Positions 16,877 through 24,291 of a DNA stretch of 56,321 bases are shown here, piece after piece. The position numbers were made by a program, and so were the translations under genes. This stretch comes from JBGZFC01 sp964631255 (GTDB taxonomy: Bacteria; Bacteroidota; Bacteroidia; Bacteroidales; Dysgonomonadaceae). The notes under the pieces were generated by a model that made no database searches, was not told where the DNA came from, and saw nothing but the letters and a program-made list of their open reading frames with translations. The stretch's first letter is position 1. The number at the start of each line of letters is the position of its first letter. The stretch covers positions 1-56,321 of the forward strand of contig CAZVWS010000008.1 in assembly GCA_964631255.1 (NCBI GenBank). The letters run 5' to 3'.

Positions 16877-17272
16877 ATGAACCAGATGTTTTTTGAAAGC
16901 AAAAGTCAATGGAAGTTTGACGAAACAGTCAATCGCTTGGCAGATATCATTGCAGCCAACGGATGGAAACTCACCTATACCCACGACCTGCAAGCGACCA
17001 TGAAGAAAAATGGTTTTGATGTGGCACCTGTAAAAGTTTTGGAACTTTGCAACCCAAAATATGCACACAAGCTACTTTCCGACGACCAACTTCGCATCTA
17101 CTCCAATATGATGCCTTGTCGTATTTCGGTTTACGAGAAAGAGGATGGCAATACCTATATTTCACGCATGAATTCGCCAATGCTTGCCGCACAAATTGGA
17201 GGAGTAGTGCAAGAAGTTATGGCAGAAGCGTATAACGATGCCGAAAAATTTATCGCACAACTTGCTGATTAA
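16877..17272 (+). CDS. DUF302 protein
   Basis: A 131-residue protein of the DUF302 family, recognised by VLELCNPKYAHKLL and the MMPCRISVYEK segment, with the domain spanning nearly the whole length. DUF302 proteins are small alpha/beta dimers of unknown biochemical role, often found with sulfur or redox genes. The two conserved-position cysteines may bind a metal or form a thiol site. No signal peptide. Last gene of the ArsR operon; a strong terminator follows at 17351. Confidence 0.88.
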   Translation: MNQMFFESKSQWKFDETVNRLADIIAANGWKLTYTHDLQATMKKNGFDVAPVKVLELCNPKYAHKLLSDDQLRIYSNMMPCRISVYEKEDGNTYISRMNSPMLAAQIGGVVQEVMAEAYNDAEKFIAQLAD

Positions 17273-17350
17273 TTCACAGATTATCAAAATTATATATTTT
17301 TCCGGCATTACAAATCGAGATGGTTAAAAACCAAAACAATCGATATTGAC

Positions 17351-17393
17351 AAAAACAGAGAATGCTCTACAATGAACATTCTCTGTTTTTTTT
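17351..17393 (+). terminator. Terminator of the ArsR-thioredoxin-DUF302 operon
   Basis: A perfect 14-bp stem (AAAAACAGAGAATG with CATTCTCTGTTTTT) and a 12-base loop, ending in a run of eight T's. Confidence 0.9.
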
Positions 17394-17410
17394 ATTGATG
17401 GTTACATAAA

Positions 17411-17450
17411 ATAAACAACAAAAGGCAAGTGATTTTTACCTTGCCTTTTG
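17411..17450 (-). terminator. Terminator of the ferritin gene
   Basis: A perfect 11-bp stem (CAAAAGGCAAG with CTTGCCTTTTG) and a 10-base loop. Read on the minus strand it is followed by a T-rich tract, about 90 bases beyond the ferritin stop. Confidence 0.65.
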
Positions 17451-17542
17451 CATAATTAAAAAAATTTATACTGGTAATCTGTTTATTAGCGTGATAGTTT
17501 CTAAATGATAGCATTATAGAGACTTCACGTTGTCGGATTATT

Positions 17543-18064
17543 TTATTCTCCGGTTGCAGATGTATTCATCGCTGTGTAGCTTCTTGTTGCCAGCTCTTTG
17601 TCCAAAGTGTAGAGTCCAAAACCATTGTCGCCAATCAATTTCAGCGCATCAATCATGCCTTGTGCAGTTTCTTCTTCTTCCACTTGCTCATTAATAAACC
17701 AGCTCAACATATTGTCGGTAGAATAGTCTTTTTCACTTTTTGCCAAAGCAGTAAGGTCATGAATAAGAGCCGTTACCACTTTTTCGTGTTTCAATGTTTC
17801 TTCAAAAGCTTCCAACACCGATTTCCAAGTTGTTTGCACTTTTTCAATTGGTTTTAATTCTACTTTGTTGCCTTTGGCAATGAGGTAGTTCATGAATTTG
17901 TGCGCATGGTCTTGTTCTTCTTGAAACTGAATTTTGAACCAATTGGCTACGCCGGGCAGTCCTTTGCTTGCAAAATCCATAGACATAGACAGATAGAGAT
18001 ATGCCGACCACAATTCGGCATTGATTTGCTCGTTAAGAGCTTTTTCTAATTTTTTACTTACCAT
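17543..18064 (-). CDS. ftnA: Ferritin (non-haem)
   Basis: A 173-residue iron-storage protein forming a 24-mer that oxidises Fe2+ and stores it as a ferric core. Ferroxidase ligands are visible: the Glu in NAELWSAYLYLSM, EEQDHAHKFMNYL (Glu-Glu-x-x-His), and the Glu cluster in NEQVEEEETAQ. It has the length and single-domain layout of bacterial FtnA, with no haem-ligand Met at the usual Bfr position evident. Single gene, divergent from the serine palmitoyltransferase gene, with about 200 bases between them. No Fur-like or TAnnTTTG element for it was found by eye. Confidence 0.96.
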   Translation of the reverse strand: MVSKKLEKALNEQINAELWSAYLYLSMSMDFASKGLPGVANWFKIQFQEEQDHAHKFMNYLIAKGNKVELKPIEKVQTTWKSVLEAFEETLKHEKVVTALIHDLTALAKSEKDYSTDNMLSWFINEQVEEEETAQGMIDALKLIGDNGFGLYTLDKELATRSYTAMNTSATGE

Positions 18065-18197
18065 AGTTTACTATTTTGATTGTTATTATTGTTCTTCTGA
18101 TTCTACTTAAATTAACGCTTAGACCCTGAAATTGTTTATAGAAATTGCTTTCGGTGCTATATTTTTTTTACCGTGCCCGAATAAAGCAAAATATTAG

Positions 18198-18205
18198 TAT
18201 CTTTG
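18198..18205 (+). promoter_or_regulatory. Candidate -7 element of spt
   Basis: TATCTTTG matches TAnnTTTG, 62 bases before the ATG at 18268. The -33 region is T-rich without an exact TTTG. Confidence 0.4.
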
Positions 18206-18267
18206 TGCCTCGAATGCAACAAAGCGCGTAAACAAAACTTTCAATAAAAGATAATTATCTACATACA

Positions 18268-19479
18268 ATGAATCTTTTAAAAGAGAAAATGATGAAATAC
18301 GATGCACCGCAAAAATACAAAGCAGCGGGCATCTATCCCTACTTCAGGATTATCGAGAGCGACCAAGATACGGAGGTGATAATCAACGGAAAAAAAGTAT
18401 TGATGTTTGGCTCCAACGCCTATTTGGGGCTCACCAATCACCCCAAAGTAAAGGAGGCAGCCATACTAGCAACCAAAAAATATGGTTCGGGTATGGCGGG
18501 CTCCCGTTTTTTGAACGGCACGCTCGATATTCACATCGAATTAGAGAAAAAATTGGCCAATTTTTTGCGAAAAGATGACGCGATTGTTTTCTCCACAGGT
18601 TTCACTGTAAACGAGGGCGTTTTGGGTTCGCTCACCGGACGCGACGATTATATTCTTTGGGACGAAAGAAATCACGCCTCCATCATAGAAGGCACACGGG
18701 TATCTTTTTCTACCAAATTCAAATTTCGCCACAACGATATGGCATCGCTCGAAAAACAGCTACAGCGATGCGATCCGCACAAGATTAAACTAATTGTGGT
18801 AGATGGTGTTTTTAGTATGGAGGGCGATTTAATAAATTTGCCCGAATTGGTAAAACTTGCCCGCAAATACCACGCCAACATCATGGTGGACGAAGCACAC
18901 GGTTTGGGCGTATTGGGTAGAAGATACAACGGCAAAGGTGTTTGCGACCACTATGGCTTGCTCGACGAGGTAGATTTGATTATGGGTACATTCAGCAAAT
19001 CGTTGGCTTCCATTGGAGGATTCATCGTTGGCGATTATCATACCATTAACTATCTGCGGCACAATGCCCGACCATATATTTTTAGCGCGAGCATCACACC
19101 TTCGGCAACGGCTGCCGCTTCGGCTGCTCTGGACATCATTCAATCGGAACCCGAAAGAATAAGAACTCTTTGGGAATTGACCTACTACACCATTAATCAG
19201 TTCAAGGAGAGAGGATTTGAGGTAGGACCAACTTCCACACCTATTATTCCGCTCTATATACGCGACGATGAGAAAACGTTTGCGATTACCAAAGAACTTT
19301 TTGAATCGGGTGTATTTGTGAATCCTGTAGTGCCGCCGGCTGTTTCGCCAAACGATACACTTATCCGTTTTTCGCTTATGTCCACGCACACATATCAACA
19401 GATAGATTATGCGATAGAACAAATAGAAAAACTATTCCGAAAATACAATGTCAAATCATTGGTTGCACAACAGAAATAA
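18268..19479 (+). CDS. spt: Serine palmitoyltransferase
   Basis: A PLP enzyme that joins serine and an acyl-CoA to make 3-ketosphinganine, the first step of sphingolipid synthesis, in the cytoplasm. The sequence follows the Bacteroides enzyme closely: LKEKMMKYDAPQKY at the start, FGSNAYLGLTNHP, GSGMAGSRFLNGT, the DEAHGLGVLG segment (PLP Asp) and the lysine motif GTFSKSLASIGGF. Sphingolipids are a hallmark of Bacteroidota, supporting the taxonomic call. The related AONS/KBL enzymes share this fold, but the N-terminus and RFLNGT segment favour SPT. Single gene, followed after 79 bases by ribF. Confidence 0.93.
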   Translation: MNLLKEKMMKYDAPQKYKAAGIYPYFRIIESDQDTEVIINGKKVLMFGSNAYLGLTNHPKVKEAAILATKKYGSGMAGSRFLNGTLDIHIELEKKLANFLRKDDAIVFSTGFTVNEGVLGSLTGRDDYILWDERNHASIIEGTRVSFSTKFKFRHNDMASLEKQLQRCDPHKIKLIVVDGVFSMEGDLINLPELVKLARKYHANIMVDEAHGLGVLGRRYNGKGVCDHYGLLDEVDLIMGTFSKSLASIGGFIVGDYHTINYLRHNARPYIFSASITPSATAAASAALDIIQSEPERIRTLWELTYYTINQFKERGFEVGPTSTPIIPLYIRDDEKTFAITKELFESGVFVNPVVPPAVSPNDTLIRFSLMSTHTYQQIDYAIEQIEKLFRKYNVKSLVAQQK

Positions 19480-19558
19480 TAATTAATAATGGAATTTTTT
19501 TATTCTAAACCTCTTATTTTCTGACTGTAGCAATCAAAATATAAATGAATAAATTATT

Positions 19559-20506
19559 TTGCAAGTTATTGATTTATCCAAATATACAGATGTAAAAATT
19601 TCGTCACCGGTGGCTACACTTGGTTTTTTTGATGGTGTACATATCGGGCATCGGCATCTCATACAACAAGTGAAAAATAAAGCAAAGAACTTGGGATTAC
19701 CATCGGCAGTTATCACTTTCCCTATTCATCCGCGAAAAGTTTTACAATCTGATTATCAGCCAAAATTGCTTTGCGGATTTGACGAAAAGCTGGACTTATT
19801 AGGCAAAACCGGCATCGATTACTGCTTCAGCTTACCTTTTACCAGAGATTTATCTAAACTTACAGCGCAACAGTTCATCACCACTATTTTGAAAGATAGA
19901 ATTGGGGTACAAACGCTCATTATCGGGTACGACCATCGGTTTGGACACAACAGAGAAGAAGGATTTGATGCCTACAAATCCTATGCCGATGAGGCAAAAA
20001 TGAGTATTGAACAAGCTACAGAATTGCGCGTGGAGGGCGAAGATGTGAGTTCATCGAGAGTACGACGGTTGCTACTTGCCGGAAATATTGAAAAAGCAAA
20101 CCAGTTACTGTCATACAATTACCGTATTTCCGGAAAAATTGTGGAAGGATATAAAGTGGGACGCACCATCGGATTCCCAACCGCCAATGTAAAAGCATGG
20201 GAAAGATATAAAGTAATTCCACAACTTGGTGTGTATGCCGTTTTGGTACATTTTGACAACACCACACACGAGGGCATGTTGTACATAGGCACCCGCCCCA
20301 CCCTTCAAAACGGTTCGGAAATTAGCATAGAAGTTAATATTTTTGATTTTACAGGCGACCTATACAACAAATCGCTCAGCGTAGAGTTTATCGATTTTAT
20401 ACGCCCCGATAGTAAGTTCGACAACATGCAACAACTCGTTTCACAAATTAACGACGACAAATCAATCGTGATTAAACGTCTGGCAAACCATCGAAATACA
20501 AAATAA
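19559..20506 (+). CDS. ribF: Riboflavin kinase/FAD synthetase, TTG start
   Basis: A bifunctional enzyme making FMN from riboflavin and FAD from FMN. The N-terminal FAD synthetase domain has LGFFDGVHIGHRHLI (the HxGH nucleotidyltransferase motif) and VSSSRVRRLL; the C-terminal riboflavin kinase domain (about 180-310) has GRTIGFPTANVKA (PTAN motif) and the Glu-bearing SIEVNIFDF strand. There is no usable ATG: the frame has a stop at 19550 and the family's MQxI start falls on TTG at 19559, so a TTG start is inferred. 315 residues, normal length. Its stop is 11 bases from the convergent mltG. Confidence 0.93.
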   Translation: MQVIDLSKYTDVKISSPVATLGFFDGVHIGHRHLIQQVKNKAKNLGLPSAVITFPIHPRKVLQSDYQPKLLCGFDEKLDLLGKTGIDYCFSLPFTRDLSKLTAQQFITTILKDRIGVQTLIIGYDHRFGHNREEGFDAYKSYADEAKMSIEQATELRVEGEDVSSSRVRRLLLAGNIEKANQLLSYNYRISGKIVEGYKVGRTIGFPTANVKAWERYKVIPQLGVYAVLVHFDNTTHEGMLYIGTRPTLQNGSEISIEVNIFDFTGDLYNKSLSVEFIDFIRPDSKFDNMQQLVSQINDDKSIVIKRLANHRNTK

Positions 20507-20517
20507 AACAATCTGGC

Positions 20518-21561
20518 TTAACGATAGATTCCTCGTTCGTTGAGTGCACGCTGATATCGTGCCGCATTTCGTGCATGTTCGGCATGTGTGGTGGCAAAAT
20601 TGTGTCTGCCCGACAAATCATCTTTGGCACACATAAACAGATAGTTGTGGGATTGGGGTTGCAATGTTCCATCGATGGCTCGGATGGATGGAAAGCGAAT
20701 TGGTCCGGGTGGTAAACCTTCGTTTTTATATGTATTGTAAGGAGATTCAATTTCCAAATGTCGAAACAAAATACGACGCAGGGCAAAATCGCCAACGGCG
20801 AACTTCACGGTCGGGTCGGCTTCCAAGCGCATCCCCTTCTTCAACCGGTTTTGATATAAACCCGCAACAATTGGGTATTCATCGGAATAAGTGGCTTCTT
20901 CCTCCACAATAGATGCCAATACGGAAACCTCGATGGGCGTCAAATTCAGTGCTTTTGCTCGCGATAATCGGGACTCGTTCCAGAAACGGTCATACTCTTT
21001 TTTCATCCTCTCCAAAAAACTATCTACACTAATATCCCAATACACTTCGTATGTGTTGGGGATAAACATGGCCACTACCGTGGTGCTGTCAAAACCCAGG
21101 CGGTTCACTTTTTCGGCATCATACAAGGCGTTTAGAAGCGATAAGCTATCCATCATCAACTGTCGCGAAATACGCCCGGCTAAATTTTCTTTGGTACGAA
21201 TATTATTGAATGTGATGTTCAATGGCGTTTGCTGTCCGGTTCGCAAAATTCGTATCAGTTGAGGCATAGTAGTTTTTGGCTCTATAGCGTATCTTCCGCT
21301 TTTTATTTTGTACCCATAATTCATCCGTTCTGCCAGCAAACGAAATATTTTTTCAGAAGGCAAGCCGTTCTTATTGAGTTGGTCAATCACATTCTCAAAA
21401 TCACTCTCATTGTCTATATAAATATATTCTGTTTTTTCTATTTCAAATGGTTTGAAAACCAAATTTCTTACGATGAAAAATCCTGCCACACAAAGAATGA
21501 GTAGCGAAAGAAATATTATCGGAACAATTTTATTGCGTTTTTTGGATGATTTTTGCTTCAT
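20518..21561 (-). CDS. mltG: Endolytic transglycosylase MltG
   Basis: A 347-residue inner-membrane enzyme that cuts nascent peptidoglycan strands, setting glycan length. It has a short cytoplasmic N-terminus rich in Lys, one membrane segment (about 13-34), a LysM-like subdomain, and the YceG/MltG domain with the catalytic Glu in SIVEEEATYSDEYP, the YQNRLKKGMRLEADPTV motif and SPYNTYKNEGLPPGPI. Start ATG at 21561. A minus-strand TACATTTG (21590-21597) upstream fits a -7 element. Convergent with ribF and divergent from tRNA-Ser. Confidence 0.95.
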   Translation of the reverse strand: MKQKSSKKRNKIVPIIFLSLLILCVAGFFIVRNLVFKPFEIEKTEYIYIDNESDFENVIDQLNKNGLPSEKIFRLLAERMNYGYKIKSGRYAIEPKTTMPQLIRILRTGQQTPLNITFNNIRTKENLAGRISRQLMMDSLSLLNALYDAEKVNRLGFDSTTVVAMFIPNTYEVYWDISVDSFLERMKKEYDRFWNESRLSRAKALNLTPIEVSVLASIVEEEATYSDEYPIVAGLYQNRLKKGMRLEADPTVKFAVGDFALRRILFRHLEIESPYNTYKNEGLPPGPIRFPSIRAIDGTLQPQSHNYLFMCAKDDLSGRHNFATTHAEHARNAARYQRALNERGIYR

Positions 21562-21627
21562 ATTAATTCAAAAACTAAGAATGATTGCACAAATGTAGCA
21601 TGTTTTCGGATAAAAGTCGCAATTTTG

Positions 21628-21659
21628 TTTGACAAGATGAAAATATTTTTGTATTTTTG
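21628..21659 (+). promoter_or_regulatory. Promoter of tRNA-Ser
   Basis: TTTG (21628-21631), 20 bases, then TATTTTTG (21652-21659): an exact match to the Bacteroidota -33/-7 consensus. The tRNA begins 28 bases further on. Confidence 0.75.
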
Positions 21660-21686
21660 CATCCGATTTAGTCAGAAAATCAACCG

Positions 21687-21773
21687 GGAAGTGTGGGTGA
21701 GTGGCTGAAACCACCAGTTTGCTAAACTGACGTACGGGTAACTGTACCGGGGGTTCGAATCCCCCCGCTTCCG
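21687..21773 (+). tRNA. tRNA-Ser, anticodon GCU
   Basis: An 87-base class II tRNA reading AGC/AGU codons. The acceptor stem GGAAGTG pairs with CGCTTCC (one G-U). The anticodon arm has GCT in a 7-base loop (AGTTTGCTAAACT). A long variable arm (GTAC...GTAC) is typical of tRNA-Ser, and the T-arm is GGGGG-TTCGAAT-CCCCC. The CCA end is not encoded. It has its own promoter and terminator. serS, which charges it, lies about 2.5 kb downstream on the other strand; this is probably coincidence. Confidence 0.97.
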
Positions 21774-21783
21774 CTAAAAACAG

Positions 21784-21817
21784 ATCCTATAAAACAATGT
21801 TTTGTAGGATTTTTTTT
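21784..21817 (+). terminator. Terminator after tRNA-Ser
   Basis: ATCCTATAAAAC and GTTTTGTAGGAT form a 12-bp stem (one G-U) with a short loop, followed by seven or more T's. Confidence 0.85.
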
Positions 21818-21873
21818 GTTTTATCTCGACAACCAAAATAACCCCAATTGGTTTTGATAAAATACAAAAAAAA

Positions 21874-22014
21874 TTATTGCTGTCCGATAAACACTATCAA
21901 CTATTTGATAATCAGCACGTGTTGTAATAGCAAACCTCGTTTTTTTAATGCTAATAACACACCGATTTACAAATCGTTACAAAGATGTGCGTGAGTTTTA
22001 TCGGACAGCAATAA
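21874..22014. repeat. 141-bp MITE-like element with 18-bp perfect inverted ends
   Basis: The ends TTATTGCTGTCCGATAAA (21874-21891) and its exact reverse complement (21997-22014) enclose 105 non-coding bases. Both flanks are A-runs, so a target duplication of several A's is possible but cannot be proved. It looks like a non-autonomous transposable element or the shell of an insertion sequence. Read on the minus strand the hairpin is followed by a T-run and lies 8 bases after the fprA stop, so it may serve as that gene's terminator. A near-identical single end occurs at 35921-35940. Confidence 0.65.
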
Positions 22015-22022
22015 AAAAAATT

Positions 22023-23252
22023 TTATCCCTCTATCGTTACCTGTACCGGCTTGCCCGAAAGAATTCGTGCAGCCATTGCTTCACCCAACAAATATGCTTG
22101 TTGTGCACTGTTTTCGTTGAGAGATTGTTTTATTTCTACAGTAGGAGACACAATTTCAAACTCCATTTTATCCGAAAACTCTTTCAGATTTTTCACAGCT
22201 GCACCTGCCCATGTGAATCCGCCAAACGAACCAAAAAACCGGTCTTTCACGCCACGATTGAGCAATGCCGACACCAATGATTCTACTGCCGGATAAAGCT
22301 TATTGTTGTAGGTTGGCGAACCGATAATAATTCCTTTGTATTTGAAAACATCGCGAATAATATCCGATTGATGGCTCTTAGAAACATTGTGTATCACTAT
22401 ATTTTTTAGTCCGCGTTGGGCTGCAGCAGCGGCAATTACCTCGGCTACTTGTTCCGTGTTACCATACATGCTTCCGTACGCGATAACCAAACCATCTTCA
22501 AGTGCTTCGTAGCGACTCAATTTGTCGTAGAGCGATACAACGCGTGCTATATTTTCTTGTTTTATCCATACCGGACCGTGCGTAGAGCAAATAGTATTTA
22601 TCTCCACTCCCGATAATTTTTTGAGTGCTGCTTGCACCGATGAGCCAAATTTGCCCACAATATTGGAGTAATAGCGAATCATCTCCTCTTCGTATTTCTC
22701 CAAATCGAGTTGGGTATCGGTAATACCGCCATCCAAAGTACCAAAAGTGCCAAATGCGTCGGCACTAAATAGGGTTTTGGTCTCTTTCACGTAGGTCATC
22801 ATGGTTTCGGGCCAATGCACCATGGGTGTCAAATGAAATTGGAGCGTGTGTTTACCCAACGATAGTTCTTCTTTATCTTTGATAGTCAGCACATTTTCGG
22901 TTATTCCGTAAAATCCTTCCAACATGCCAACCGTGCGGTTATTTCCAATAATTTTTATATTAGGATATTTAGAAACAATCCATTCAATGCTTCCCGAATG
23001 ATCCGGTTCCATGTGGTTCACGATAAGGTAATCTATTGGTTTGTCGCCCAATACTGATTTCACTTTGCGGAAGAAGATATCGGCATAGCAAATATCTACG
23101 GTGTCTATGAGCGCGGTTTTCTCGTCGTTGATGATGTACGAATTATAGGAAACTCCTTTTGGCAAAGGCCACAAATTTTCGAACAAATGTTTGATTCGGT
23201 CGTTCAGACCAACATAAAATAGATTTTCTGTAATTTCAAATGGTTTATACAT
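22023..23252 (-). CDS. fprA: FprA-family flavodiiron protein (A-type flavoprotein)
   Basis: A 409-residue cytoplasmic oxygen or nitric oxide reductase that protects anaerobes by reducing O2 to water. The metallo-beta-lactamase-like domain carries the diiron ligands: H80, E82, D84 and H85 in NHMEPDH, then MVHWPETM, SADAFGTFG and STHGPVW. The C-terminal flavodoxin domain binds FMN through YGSMYGNTEQVAE and SPTYNNKLYP. No rubredoxin domain is fused, so electrons must come from a separate carrier. Downstream of lgt with a 77-base gap; the MITE-like repeat lies just past its stop. Confidence 0.95.
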   Translation of the reverse strand: MYKPFEITENLFYVGLNDRIKHLFENLWPLPKGVSYNSYIINDEKTALIDTVDICYADIFFRKVKSVLGDKPIDYLIVNHMEPDHSGSIEWIVSKYPNIKIIGNNRTVGMLEGFYGITENVLTIKDKEELSLGKHTLQFHLTPMVHWPETMMTYVKETKTLFSADAFGTFGTLDGGITDTQLDLEKYEEEMIRYYSNIVGKFGSSVQAALKKLSGVEINTICSTHGPVWIKQENIARVVSLYDKLSRYEALEDGLVIAYGSMYGNTEQVAEVIAAAAAQRGLKNIVIHNVSKSHQSDIIRDVFKYKGIIIGSPTYNNKLYPAVESLVSALLNRGVKDRFFGSFGGFTWAGAAVKNLKEFSDKMEFEIVSPTVEIKQSLNENSAQQAYLLGEAMAARILSGKPVQVTIEG

Positions 23253-23274
23253 ATTTTTATTAAGTTATTAGTTT

Positions 23275-23310
23275 TTGAAATCGGCATTTTTTTTGAGACT
23301 CCGATTTCAA
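23275..23310. repeat. Inverted repeat between lgt and fprA
   Basis: A perfect 10-bp stem, TTGAAATCGG with CCGATTTCAA, and a 16-base loop, lying between lgt and fprA. No T-run follows on either strand, so it is more likely an RNA-processing or stabilising hairpin than a terminator. Confidence 0.5.
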
Positions 23311-23329
23311 GCTTTATACTTTAAATTTT

Positions 23330-24217
23330 TTATTTCTTTTTTGATAATTTCTTTTCCAAATCCGATTGTTTGGGTGTGATTGCTTTTTCGGCAGGACGTT
23401 TCATAGAGTTCCATATCAGCCAAATACCCCACACGATAAACGGGATGCTGAGCCACTGCCCCATTATCAAGCCGGAGTTGTCTCGCATGGCTATTTCAAA
23501 TGGTTCTTGCACGTTTTTCACAAATTCTACGAAGAATCGGAACAAGAAAATAATGAGAATGCCCACGCCGGTAATCAATCCGCGTCTGTCTTTTGCATTC
23601 GTCCTCCAGTACAGATACATGGTGATGGCAAAAACCAAAAAATAGCACAATGCTTCGTAAATTTGTGTGGGATGCGACGGTTCGGTATAAATTGGTTCGG
23701 CTCCTTGCATCCAATAGGGCAAGTTGTCTATAAATCGAAACCCCCAAGGTGCATTGGTAGGACCACCGTAAATTTCGTGATTCATCAGATTTCCCAAACG
23801 TATCATACCGGCAGTAAATCCGGTTGGCACCATTACCCGGTCAAGTGTCCACAACATGCTTAGTTTGGTAACTTTACGTGAATAGAGCCACACGGCAATA
23901 ATGATACCAATAACGCCGCCATGACTGGCAAGTCCGCCTTCCCAAACGTATAATATTTTTAATGGATGGGCAAGATAGTAACCGGGTTCATAAAAAAGGC
24001 AGTGCCCCAATCGTGCGCCGACAATGATGCCTACCATCATGTAGATGAATAGCGAATCGAACCATTTTTCTAACAAATCTTCTTTGTTATAAATGCGTTG
24101 AACTATGTAAACAGCAACGGCTAAGCCAATTACCCATAGTAACCCGTACCAACGAATTTCTCGTCCAAAAACCTCGAACAAGGTAGGATCTACACTCCAA
24201 GTTACTGATAAAAGCAT
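23330..24217 (-). CDS. lgt: Prolipoprotein diacylglyceryl transferase
   Basis: Transfers diacylglycerol from phosphatidylglycerol to the lipobox cysteine of prolipoproteins, as needed by the several lipoproteins in this window. The 295-residue polytopic membrane protein shows the family landmarks GREIRWYGLLW, HGGVIGI, the signature RLGNLMNHEIYG (RxGN.xNxE) and PSHPTQIYE. About seven hydrophobic segments are seen, with a Lys-rich cytoplasmic tail. Located between serS and fprA on the same strand. Confidence 0.95.
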   Translation of the reverse strand: MLLSVTWSVDPTLFEVFGREIRWYGLLWVIGLAVAVYIVQRIYNKEDLLEKWFDSLFIYMMVGIIVGARLGHCLFYEPGYYLAHPLKILYVWEGGLASHGGVIGIIIAVWLYSRKVTKLSMLWTLDRVMVPTGFTAGMIRLGNLMNHEIYGGPTNAPWGFRFIDNLPYWMQGAEPIYTEPSHPTQIYEALCYFLVFAITMYLYWRTNAKDRRGLITGVGILIIFLFRFFVEFVKNVQEPFEIAMRDNSGLIMGQWLSIPFIVWGIWLIWNSMKRPAEKAITPKQSDLEKKLSKKK

Positions 24218-24291
24218 ATTTTTGGGGATTTAATGTTTGTTCTGTAATTTCTGTTGCACGAATTCTGTTTCGTAACACCTACTTTTTGCAC

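Larger units (their letters stand above)
21562..22022. other. Gap between mltG and fprA: tRNA-Ser plus MITE-like element
   Basis: 461 bases without protein genes. It holds the mltG -7 element (21590-21597, minus), the tRNA promoter, tRNA-Ser and its terminator, and the inverted-repeat element at 21874-22014; no further genes are seen. Confidence 0.7.

Noticed and set aside
19480..19558. Possible FMN riboswitch upstream of ribF
   Set aside because: The gap is 79 bases of plain AT-rich sequence with none of the conserved FMN-element segments.
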